From assembly GCA_046086225.1 (NCBI GenBank), contig JBJSXF010000041.1:1-12839 (forward strand): 12,839 nt of DNA, written 5' to 3'. This document shows positions 6,532-12,667 of this stretch, in pieces (within the stretch, counting starts at the first letter, position 1; each line of letters begins with the position of its first letter). Source of the DNA: JBJSXF01 sp046086225. GTDB lineage: Bacteria; Actinomycetota; Acidimicrobiia; IMCC26256; PALSA-610. A program made the position numbers and the translations under genes. The notes beneath the pieces were generated by a model. That model was not told the DNA's origin, searched no databases, and saw only the letters and a list, made by a program, of their open reading frames with translations.

Positions 6532-7764
6532 GTGACGAACAACGCGCCGCTCTCCGGTCTCCGGGTCGTCGAGGTCTCGATGCTCGGGCCCGGCAACCTC
6601 ACGACCCACCTCGCCGACCTCGGCGCCGATGTCATCAAGGTCGAACCGCCCCAGGGCGACTACGGCCGACGCATGACCTGGCCGATCGTCGAGGGCGTTT
6701 CCCTCCTCTTCCTGCACGTGAGCCGAGGCAAGCGCAGCATCGTCCTCGACCTGCGCACCGATGCCGGCAAGGAGGCGTTCCTCGAGCTCGTTCGCGACGC
6801 CGATGCCGTCGTCGAAGCCATGCGGCCCGGCGGGCTCGACCGGCGGGGTCTGGGCTTCGACGTCCTGCGCACGGTCAACCCGAAGATCGTGTTCTGCACC
6901 ATCTCGGGCTACGGCATGACCGGCCCCTACCGCGACATGCCGAGCCACGGCATCGCGTACGACGCGTGGGCCGGCATCGTCGCACCCCAGACCGACGACG
7001 AGGGCTTCGCGTACATGCCCGAGCACACCTCGATCGGCATCAACGCCGGTCCGGTGTTCGGCGCGCTCGGCCTGCTGGCCGGCGTCATCCGGGCCCGCGA
7101 GACCGGCGAGGGCTGCCAGCTGGAGATCGCGCAATCCGACGCCGCGGCCGCGATCGACTGGCTCCGCAGCGAGACCTTCCGGGCCTACGAGCGCCCACAG
7201 TCGGAGGTCACCGGCAACGAGGCCGACGGCTTCGAGCGGCGGGCACCCGGCATCGCGGGGATGGCCGGCGGGGTTCGCTACAACTTCTACGCGACCCGCG
7301 ACGGCTACGTGCTGTTCATGGCGAGCGAGCGGGAGTTCTGGAAGAACTTCTGTGAGGGCATCGGCCGACCCGAGCTCTTCGAGCGCTGGCCCGGCTCGCA
7401 GTACGGCGATCACGCCCGGGGCAACCGGGAGCTCCAGGCCGTGCTGCGCGACGTGTTCGCGACCCGCACCAACGCGGAATGGCTCGCGTTCGGACTCGAG
7501 TTCAACACACCGATCGCCCCGGCGAACACGCCCGAGACCCTCTTCGCCGATCCGCAGTTCCGCGACCGCATGCCGCTGCTCCCCAAGGAGCAGGTCGGGG
7601 CCGACATGCTGCCCTCGCCGATCAAGTTCATCGACGAGGAGCTGCCGGTGCCCACGAAGGCACCGACCGTCGGCCAGCACACCGAAGCCGTGCTGCGCGG
7701 CACCCTCGGCTGGACCGAAGAGCAGATCGCGGCGGCCCGGGCCGCCGGCGCCTTCGGCGACTGA
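6532..7764 (+). CDS. CaiB/BaiF family (class III) CoA transferase-like protein
   Basis: The 410-residue protein has the family layout. The N-terminal Rossmann part has PLSGLRVVEVSMLGPG (6–21), LADLGADVIKVEPPQGD (27–43), the RGKRSIVLDL motif (65–74), and ISGYGMTGPYRD (124–135). The C-terminal half has EFNTPIAPANT and ends with a GQHTEAVL motif. Family members move CoA between carboxylic acids through an aspartyl-CoA intermediate, or racemise acyl-CoAs. By eye, the position of that aspartate (Asp169 in oxalate/formyl-CoA transferase) is I170 followed by N171 in SIGINAGPVFGALG. The nearest acids are E164 and D203, so the chemistry may differ or my alignment may be shifted. The GTG start at 6532 gives a normal N-terminus. 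The role is probably carboxylate or acyl-CoA catabolism, with the dehydrogenase and ligase to the left; the substrate is unknown. Confidence 0.88.
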   Translation: MTNNAPLSGLRVVEVSMLGPGNLTTHLADLGADVIKVEPPQGDYGRRMTWPIVEGVSLLFLHVSRGKRSIVLDLRTDAGKEAFLELVRDADAVVEAMRPGGLDRRGLGFDVLRTVNPKIVFCTISGYGMTGPYRDMPSHGIAYDAWAGIVAPQTDDEGFAYMPEHTSIGINAGPVFGALGLLAGVIRARETGEGCQLEIAQSDAAAAIDWLRSETFRAYERPQSEVTGNEADGFERRAPGIAGMAGGVRYNFYATRDGYVLFMASEREFWKNFCEGIGRPELFERWPGSQYGDHARGNRELQAVLRDVFATRTNAEWLAFGLEFNTPIAPANTPETLFADPQFRDRMPLLPKEQVGADMLPSPIKFIDEELPVPTKAPTVGQHTEAVLRGTLGWTEEQIAAARAAGAFGD

Positions 7765-7805
7765 CCCGACGCCACGGCCCGCAGCGCCGCCGCAACCCGG
7801 ACGGT

Positions 7806-8414
7806 TCAGCTCGGGCGGCAGGCCCGCACCAGATGATCGATCGCCACGCGCGGGCCGTCCGGCGTGTCGACCGGTCGCTCGACCGTCGCCGCGGTCTCGA
7901 TCACCAGACCGTCGAGAAGCCCGGCGATCTCTCCCGGTGAGGCGAGCACCGCCGGATCCTGCGGACCGCCGTAACCGCCGTCGAGGTTCGCGACATCGTG
8001 GGCGATCTCGAGCAGCGTGCCACCCGGCGCGAGTGCCGCAACTGCGTTCGCCAGGGCCGCGGCGCGTTCGGGCGCCGGGAGCTGCAGGTAGGCGACGACG
8101 ACGAGGTCGTATCCACCGGGTTCGAGGACTCCGGTGAGGTCGTCGGTGATGTCGGCGACGGCACACCGCACCTCGACGTCCCGGGCCGTCGCGAGATCAC
8201 GGGCCTTCGCGATCGCCACGTCGGAGAAGTCGACGGCGGTCGCCTGCCAGCCCTGCTCGGCGAGCCATACCGCGTTGCGCCCCTCACCGGCCGCGAGATC
8301 GACGACCCGCCCCGGCGCGAGTCCGGCCACCTGCTCCACGAGGAACCGGTTCGGCTCGGCCGTCCACACCAACGCGGCACCCCGGTACCGCTCGTTCCAC
8401 GCGTCGCGATCCAC
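7806..8414 (-). CDS. Class I SAM-dependent methyltransferase
   Basis: The protein has 202 residues with a single Rossmann-type methyltransferase fold. Motif I is VVDLAAGEGRNAVWLA (37–52). D62 in ATAVDFSD probably binds the ribose of SAM. D88 in VADITDD is the usual acidic residue after strand 3, and YDLVVVAYL (102–110) is motif IV-like. The arrangement resembles TehB/UbiE-type small-molecule methyltransferases; the acceptor cannot be predicted. Start GTG 8414 was chosen because AGGAGG (8419–8424) lies 4 bp upstream and MDRDAWNERYRG is a common N-terminus of this group; the frame is open upstream without homology. It converges with the CoA transferase across 41 bp and diverges from the DUF72 remnant across 60 bp. 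Confidence 0.88.
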   Translation of the reverse strand: MDRDAWNERYRGAALVWTAEPNRFLVEQVAGLAPGRVVDLAAGEGRNAVWLAEQGWQATAVDFSDVAIAKARDLATARDVEVRCAVADITDDLTGVLEPGGYDLVVVAYLQLPAPERAAALANAVAALAPGGTLLEIAHDVANLDGGYGGPQDPAVLASPGEIAGLLDGLVIETAATVERPVDTPDGPRVAIDHLVRACRPS

Positions 8415-8436
8415 GGTGCCTCCTCGTCCGGGCCGC

Positions 8437-8442
8437 ACGGTA
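8437..8442 (-). promoter_or_regulatory. Candidate −10 box (TACCGT) for the methyltransferase
   Basis: On the minus strand TACCGT lies 22 bp before the GTG at 8414. A start about 7 bp downstream would give a leader of roughly 15 nt that contains the AGGAGG at 8419–8424. The same hexamer serves the leaderless genes nearby, but here the longer spacing is accompanied by a Shine-Dalgarno. Confidence 0.42.
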
Positions 8443-8474
8443 GGCCGATCGCCGACCCGGGTACGACCGACGCC

Positions 8475-9133
8475 GTGACGCTGAGGGTCGGCACCTGCGG
8501 CTGGCACTACCCCCACTGGCGGGGAGTGCTCTACCCGCCCGGGCTCCCCCGCGACCGATGGCTGGCCCGGTACGCAGACGTGTTCGCCGCCGTGGAAATC
8601 GACAGCACCTTCTACGGGCTCCCCGAGCGGGAGCAGTTCGCCCGCTGGGCCGAGACCACCGCACCGGACTTCCGCTTCGCCGTGAAGACGAGCCGATTCC
8701 TCACCCACGTGCATCGGCTGCGCGAGCCCGAAGGTCCGGTGCGACGCGCGTGCTCGCGGACCGCGGCGGCGTCGCATCCGGCCACCGGACGGCGCCCTGG
8801 GCCTACCTCCGCCTGCACCGGGGCGGCGGACCCGTCGCACCGGCCTATTCGACCGTCGATCCGCGCCGTTGGGTCGACCGGCTCATCGCCGACTGGGGGC
8901 CGAACCCGCACGGCTGGGTCTTCTTCGACAATGACACCGCGGGTGCCGCCGTCGACGATGCCCGGGAGTTCATCGATCTCGCGAAGGAACGCTCGATCAC
9001 CGTCGCGGACCGGACCGTCGAATCCGATTCCGAGGTCCGGGTGAGTACCGTGGAGCCGTGGACACCAGGGAGCCCCACGACGCGGAGTCGGAGCTCCCGC
9101 CCCGATTCAGCGATGCGCTCGAGGAGTGGCTGA
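8475..9133 (+). pseudogene. DUF72 (YecE-like) protein gene with internal frameshifting deletion
   Basis: DUF72 proteins are TIM-barrel-like, usually about 240–280 residues, with unclear function. From GTG 8475, residues 1–91 match the family start: VGTCGWHYPHWRGVLYPP, then VEIDSTFYGLP and FAVKTSRFLTHVHRLREPEGPV. Near 8747 similarity jumps to another frame (starting 8747, +2 relative), which resumes at VLADRGGVASGH, WAYLRLHRGGG, WVFFDNDTAG and ends near AREFIDLAKER at about 8992. The middle of the family, including the expected FQLPP and EFRHPSW motifs, is missing: by family knowledge about 70–90 codons. Reading on in frame one stops at 9044, and the second frame runs to 9133 inside exoD. A deletion with frameshift explains this; a single-base sequencing error would not. 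A TACGAC at 8462–8467, 7 bp upstream, looks like a degraded form of the local −10 box. Confidence 0.82.
9046..9051 (+). promoter_or_regulatory. Candidate −10 box (TACCGT) for exoD-like gene
   Basis: TACCGT ends 6 bp before the GTG at 9058, the same hexamer and distance as at pyrE. The GGAG at 9052–9055 is too close to the start to act as a Shine-Dalgarno. The box lies within the tail of the DUF72 remnant, so exoD would keep its own promoter after that gene decayed. Confidence 0.48.
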
Positions 9134-9690
9134 ACGCTCCCGGACCGAAGACGATCGGTGGCCTCGACGAGCAGTTCGCCGAGAAGGGCTTCGCGGTCAT
9201 TCTCCTGCTCCTCATGATCCTGCCCGCCACACCGCTGCCGACCGGCGGGATCACGCACGCGCTCGAGATCATCGCGATCGTCGTCGCACTGCAGCTGGTA
9301 CTCGGACGCCGGAACCTCTGGCTCCCGAAGCGGTGGCGGGCCCGTGAGCTCGGGGCGACCTTCACCGGCAAGGCCGCGCCGTTCATCATCCGGCGCATCC
9401 GCACGTTCGAGCGCATCTCCCGACCCCGCGGGAAGAAGCTCCTGGAGACCACCCTCGCGCTCCGCTGCTGTGGTCTCGCCATCGGTGGCCTCGCGGTCGC
9501 CGCGTTCCTCGCACCGCCCTTCTCCGGGCTCGACACCCTGCCCTCGCTCGGCGCCGTGGTGATCGCGCTCGGCATCATCCTCGACGACCTGCTCCTCGCC
9601 GGCATCGGTCTCGGGATCGGTGCGGGCGGTGTCGCCCTCATCATGACGATCGGCGCGGCGATCTTCCGCTTCTTCACCGGGCTGTTCTGA
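9058..9690 (+). CDS. ExoD family integral membrane protein
   Basis: This 210-residue protein matches the ExoD (exopolysaccharide synthesis) family, named from a rhizobial gene affecting exopolysaccharide; the biochemical role is unknown. A hydrophilic N-terminus (1–40) leads into a hydrophobic segment at about 44–60 (GFAVILLLLMILPATPLP), the conserved proline/glycine turn PTGGITH (61–67), a second segment at about 68–83, and the signature LGRRNLWLPKRW (82–93). A basic loop (94–130) is followed by further membrane segments at about 134–152, 163–181 and 183–205. GTG 9058 was preferred because a TACCGT box stands 6 bp upstream. It overlaps the decayed DUF72 frame and converges with the ABC permease across 40 bp. 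No exopolysaccharide genes are nearby. Confidence 0.82.
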   Translation: MDTREPHDAESELPPRFSDALEEWLNAPGPKTIGGLDEQFAEKGFAVILLLLMILPATPLPTGGITHALEIIAIVVALQLVLGRRNLWLPKRWRARELGATFTGKAAPFIIRRIRTFERISRPRGKKLLETTLALRCCGLAIGGLAVAAFLAPPFSGLDTLPSLGAVVIALGIILDDLLLAGIGLGIGAGGVALIMTIGAAIFRFFTGLF

Positions 9691-9706
9691 GCCCGTCATC
9701 CCGCCC

Positions 9707-9730
9707 GGGTCGCGACCGCCGCGCCGACCC
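9707..9730. terminator. Weak hairpin between convergent exoD-like gene and ABC permease
   Basis: GGGTCG (9707–9712) and CGACCC (9725–9730) can form a 6-bp stem around a 12-nt loop. It fills most of the 40-bp gap between the two convergent stop codons, a fitting place for a bidirectional terminator. There is no T-tract and the stem is short, so support is modest. Confidence 0.25.
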
Positions 9731-10648
9731 TCAGCCTTCGAGCCCGAAGCGGCGGCGCACCGAACGTTCGAGCCGTCCGAACACCAGGCTGTCGACCGCG
9801 ATCCCGATGACGAGGATCACGACCATCATCGCCATGAGGCCTTCGGCGTCGTTCAGGTTGCGGTTGATCTGGAGTAGCGATCCGATCGACTGCCGTCCCG
9901 CGATGATCACGATGAGCTCGCCGGCCATGAGGCTGCGCCAGGCGAACGCCCACCCCTGCTTCAATCCGCCGACGAAGCCGGGCATCGATCCGGGGAGCAC
10001 GATGTAGCGGTAGAAGGCGAACCCCCGGGCGCCGAGCACCCGGCCCGCGCGCAGCAGGATCGGCGGGATGTGGTCGGCACCGGAGATGAGTCCGTTCGCG
10101 ATCGCCGGAGCGGCGCCGAGCACGACGACGAACATGATCGCCGCCTCGGAGAGCTTGAAGATGAGGATCGCGAGCGGGAACCATGCGATCGACGGCATCG
10201 TCTGGATGCCGGTGATGAGCGATCCGACCGCCGACCGCAACGGGCGGATCCGGGCGACCAGGCTCCCGACGACCACGCCGATGACCAGCGCCACGAGGTA
10301 ACCCTGCACGGCCCGGCGCATCGTGAGGGCGGTCGCCTCGACGATCGTGCCGTCACCGAGCAGGCGACCGAGCTCGGCGAACACCGCCACCGGACCGGGC
10401 AGCACGTACTCCGGCTTCCACCCCGACCACACGACGATCTGCCAGAGCGCGAGGCCGATCCCGATGGCGGCGAGCTTCGGCCACACCACCGACCAGACCC
10501 CTCGGGCGGTGCGACGGGGCCGTGGGCTCGCGGTCTCGAGCGCGTCGAGACCGGCGAGGGTCTCGTCGTTCCGGTTCGGGCGGGCCGAGCCCCCGGGCCC
10601 GGTGGCCTCGCCCGTTCCCGTGACGCCGTCAGGCGTGATCGCGGCCAT
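9731..10648 (-). CDS. SsuC/TauC-like ABC transporter permease
   Basis: This 305-residue inner-membrane permease is the third gene of the operon. A polar N-terminal extension of about 50 residues is followed by the usual six hydrophobic segments: about 57–75, 113–133, 145–163, 168–187, 236–250 and 272–290. The cytoplasmic EAA-type loop that docks the ATPase is ARGFAFYRYIVLPGSMPGFV (208–227), with the conserved glycine at 220. MPSIAWFPLAILIF (151–164) is typical of nitrate/sulfonate/taurine permeases. ATG 10648 is preferred because AGGAGG (10658–10663) lies 9 bp upstream, inside the ATPase gene. The frame is open to 10744 but that extra part is an arginine-rich shadow of the ATPase. It overlaps the ATPase gene by 20 bp, indicating coupled translation. 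The presumed permease forms a homodimer. Confidence 0.92.
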   Translation of the reverse strand: MAAITPDGVTGTGEATGPGGSARPNRNDETLAGLDALETASPRPRRTARGVWSVVWPKLAAIGIGLALWQIVVWSGWKPEYVLPGPVAVFAELGRLLGDGTIVEATALTMRRAVQGYLVALVIGVVVGSLVARIRPLRSAVGSLITGIQTMPSIAWFPLAILIFKLSEAAIMFVVVLGAAPAIANGLISGADHIPPILLRAGRVLGARGFAFYRYIVLPGSMPGFVGGLKQGWAFAWRSLMAGELIVIIAGRQSIGSLLQINRNLNDAEGLMAMMVVILVIGIAVDSLVFGRLERSVRRRFGLEG

Positions 10649-11423
10649 GGCGCCGCACCTCCTCGCGCAGGCGGGCCGTGATCGTTCCGGCCAACGTGCT
10701 GACCTCGGGCGACTCGATGCGCCGGGGCCGCTCGAAATCGACACGGAACTCCTCGGCGACCCGTCCGGGGCGACTCGTGAGGACGACGACCCGGTCGCCC
10801 AACCGGACCGCCTCCCGCACGTTGTGGGTCACGAAGACGACCGTGAGGCTGCGATCGGCCCAGAGTCGCTCCAGCTCGTCGTGCAGGAGATCGCGGGTCA
10901 TGGCGTCGAGCGCGCCGAACGGCTCGTCCATCAGGAGCACATCGGCATCCTGGGCGAAGGCCCGGGCGAGAGCGACGCGCTGACGCATCCCCCCGGAGAG
11001 CTCGTGCGGACGCTTACGGGCGAACTCGCCGAGCTGCACGGCACCGAGCAGCGCGGCGACCCGGTCGGGCCGTTCGCGCCGCGGCACCTTGCGCAGGCGC
11101 AGGGCGAGGTCGACGTTGCCCGCGGCGGTGAGCCAGGGGAAGAGCGCCGCCTCCTGGAACATGAGCGCCGTGCGCCCCGCGACCTGCACCCGGCCGCTGG
11201 TCGGATGATCGAGGCCGGCGAGCAGGTTGAGGAGCGTCGTCTTGCCACAGCCCGACGCGCCGACGAGGCAGACGAACTCGCCGCGCCGCACAGTGAGATC
11301 GATGCCCTCGAGGGCGACCGTCCGGCGGTCGTCACGCCCGTAGGCCTTGGCGACGCCGCGGAGCGCAACGGCGGCGAGCGCTTCGGGCGGTGCGTCGGGA
11401 ACGCTGAGCGCGGGTTCGGTCAC
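10629..11423 (-). CDS. SsuB/TauB-like ABC transporter ATPase
   Basis: This 264-residue nucleotide-binding protein powers the importer from the cytoplasmic side. Walker A is GASGCGKTT (55–63), the Q-loop glutamine is Q90 (LMFQEAALFPWLT), the ABC signature is LSGGMRQR (142–149), Walker B is VLLMDEP (162–168) with catalytic E167, the D-loop is ALDA (171–174), and the switch histidine is H200 (VTHNV). All motifs are intact. The FQEAALFPWLT and FGALDAMTR signatures are those of the nitrate/sulfonate/bicarbonate class. The start GTG (11423–11421) overlaps the stop of the binding-protein gene as GTGA, so ribosomes can pass directly from one to the other. About 18 residues precede the ABC core. Confidence 0.95.
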   Translation of the reverse strand: MTEPALSVPDAPPEALAAVALRGVAKAYGRDDRRTVALEGIDLTVRRGEFVCLVGASGCGKTTLLNLLAGLDHPTSGRVQVAGRTALMFQEAALFPWLTAAGNVDLALRLRKVPRRERPDRVAALLGAVQLGEFARKRPHELSGGMRQRVALARAFAQDADVLLMDEPFGALDAMTRDLLHDELERLWADRSLTVVFVTHNVREAVRLGDRVVVLTSRPGRVAEEFRVDFERPRRIESPEVSTLAGTITARLREEVRRHGRDHA

Positions 11424-12469
11424 GCTCCCACCTCCGGACGGCCGCGGGCGGCGAGCAGTTCGTTCAGGATCGTGAGGTCGTAGATGCCCTTCAGGTCGAC
11501 GGGCTCGAGCAGACCGACCTCGACGGCGTCGTCCTTGGCGCCCTCGAGCGTCTTCGGGAGCGGATCGGCCGTGAAGGCGAGGAACGTCCAGGCCTCGTCG
11601 ATCGTTGCCTCGGGGAGCCGCTTGGTGGTCGCCCGCTCGATGCCGTCGTTGGTGACGGTTCGGGCTCGGTCGGGATCCTCGGCGATCGCGTCGAGGGCGT
11701 CGAGCAGGCCTGCGACCAGGCCCCGGACGGCCGATCGGTGCTCCTCGAGGTAGGGGGTGGCGACGACGAGATGGGTGGAGACGAAGCGCCCACCGGGCCA
11801 GAGGGAGCGCTCGTCGACGAGTCGTTTGCCCCCGCCCTCGCGGACGAGCCGGGTCGCCCACGGTTCCGGCACCCAGGCACCGTCGATCTGGCCGTCGGTG
11901 AAGGCGGTCAGGGTGTCGGCGTTCTCCTGCGGTCGGATGGAGACATCACCGCCGCCCGTCGTGTCGGTCTCCAGGCCCTGCTCGGCGAGCCAGGCCCGCA
12001 GGGCGACATCCTGGGTGTTGCCGAGCGACGGGGTGGCGAGCGTCGTTCCTGCGAGGTCGGCCGGGCCCGTGATGTCGGGCCGCACGACGAGCGAGGCCCC
12101 GCCCGAGGTCGTGCCCGCCACGATCCGCAGCGCCTCACCGCGCGACTGGGCGAACCCGTTGATCGCCGGGTTCGGCCCGATGAACGTGGCGTCGATCGCC
12201 CCCGAGAACAGGGCCTCGCTCGCCTCCGTCCCCGATCCGAAGGTCGAGAGCTCGAGCTTCACATCGGGGCCGAGGGCCCGCTGGAGGAGCCCCTCCTCTA
12301 TCGCGACGATGGCAGGGGCGTGGGTGACGTTCGGGAAGTAGCCCAAACGCAAGGTGACCCGGCCGTCATCGGCCTTGCCGCCACCGCCCCCGCACGCCGC
12401 GAGCGCCAGGGCGGCGAGGAGCGCCAACGCGAGCAGACGGGTGCGGACGGAGCGGGGGAGGGGATTCAT
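11420..12469 (-). CDS. SsuA/NMT1-like ABC transporter substrate-binding lipoprotein
   Basis: The 349-residue protein is the first gene of the operon. A signal peptide with basic residues (R6, R9, R11), a hydrophobic core and lipobox LAAC (C26) anchors it on the outer face of the membrane, with a Gly-rich linker after it. The mature part is a two-lobed periplasmic-binding fold of the aliphatic sulfonate/taurine/nitrate type: LRLGYFPNVTHAPA (40–53), FSGAIDATFIGPNP (88–101), ATPSLGNTQDVALRAWL (145–161), VSIRPQENADTL (176–187) and DGAWVPEPWATRLV (196–209). These motifs resemble actinobacterial proteins annotated as aliphatic sulfonate binders; taurine, a thiamine precursor or another small anion remains possible. 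The ATG lacks a Shine-Dalgarno. It lies just downstream of a candidate promoter and palindrome, so expression may be regulated and leaderless. Confidence 0.92.
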   Translation of the reverse strand: MNPLPRSVRTRLLALALLAALALAACGGGGGKADDGRVTLRLGYFPNVTHAPAIVAIEEGLLQRALGPDVKLELSTFGSGTEASEALFSGAIDATFIGPNPAINGFAQSRGEALRIVAGTTSGGASLVVRPDITGPADLAGTTLATPSLGNTQDVALRAWLAEQGLETDTTGGGDVSIRPQENADTLTAFTDGQIDGAWVPEPWATRLVREGGGKRLVDERSLWPGGRFVSTHLVVATPYLEEHRSAVRGLVAGLLDALDAIAEDPDRARTVTNDGIERATTKRLPEATIDEAWTFLAFTADPLPKTLEGAKDDAVEVGLLEPVDLKGIYDLTILNELLAARGRPEVGA

Positions 12470-12477
12470 GGGTGGGG

Positions 12478-12506
12478 AGTCTGCAGTTGTTCACCGGATT
12501 AGTCAA
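12478..12506 (-). promoter_or_regulatory. Candidate promoter of the ABC importer operon
   Basis: On the minus strand TTGACT (12506–12501) matches the −35 consensus at 5 of 6 positions. Seventeen bases on, CAGACT (12483–12478) keeps the A2, A4 and T6 of TATAAT. The box ends 8 nt before the ATG at 12469, and there is no Shine-Dalgarno, so the transcript would be leaderless or nearly so. The region is clearly more AT-rich than its surroundings. Confidence 0.4.
12490..12506. promoter_or_regulatory. 17-bp palindromic operator candidate TTSAC-N7-GTSAA
   Basis: On the plus strand TTCAC (12490–12494), seven bases, then GTCAA (12502–12506) form an inverted repeat with one mismatch per arm, the third base of one arm against its partner. 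It covers the −35 and much of the spacer of the presumed ABC promoter, a position suited to a repressor. A second AGTCA at 12510–12514 repeats the AGTCA at 12501–12505 with a 9-bp period. Arm length and spacing would fit a dimeric helix-turn-helix regulator; none is encoded in the window. Confidence 0.35.
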
Positions 12507-12534
12507 GTAAGTCACTCGAATTTGTTGATTGTGT

Positions 12535-12621
12535 GGCCTCGTTCCCACCCGGAACCCGACGAAACGGGCCTTTCAGCCCTCGAGGCCGGTACGGAATCGG
12601 GCGATATTGGGTCGTCCGGCC
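12535..12621 (+). promoter_or_regulatory. Foldable leader of the last gene, with competing stems
   Basis: In plus-strand RNA GGCCTCG (12535–12541) pairs with CGAGGCC (12581–12587). Inside it are a hairpin GTTCC/GGAAC (12541–12555) and a hairpin GGGC/GCCC (12566–12579). GGCCGG (12584–12589), part of the closing strand, could instead pair with CCGGCC (12616–12621), so the two closing stems exclude each other. I recognise no known riboswitch core. GC-rich DNA gives such stems by chance, so support is low. Confidence 0.2.
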
Positions 12622-12667
12622 GCAACCAGCGGTCGCACGGGAGCCATCGAGGGACGAGGAGCACGTC

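Noticed and set aside
6454..8166. Upstream 570 codons of the minus-strand frame ending in the lipoprotein
   Set aside because: It is antisense to the CoA transferase with shadow-like composition; only the last 90 codons, with a signal peptide and lipobox, look real.
8845..9699. 284-codon minus-strand frame over exoD
   Set aside because: Highly charged Glu/Arg/Asp composition is the usual antisense of a membrane protein gene; the plus strand matches ExoD.
10649..10744. Start of the ABC permease at 10744
   Set aside because: The extra 32 residues are an Arg/Pro-rich reading of the ATPase gene, and AGGAGG supports the ATG at 10648.
12541..12579. Guanidine-II (mini-ykkC) riboswitch, because of an ACGA in a small loop at 12559–12562
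   Set aside because: The class needs two hairpins each with an ACGR tetraloop; here the loop would be six bases and no second ACGR hairpin is present.
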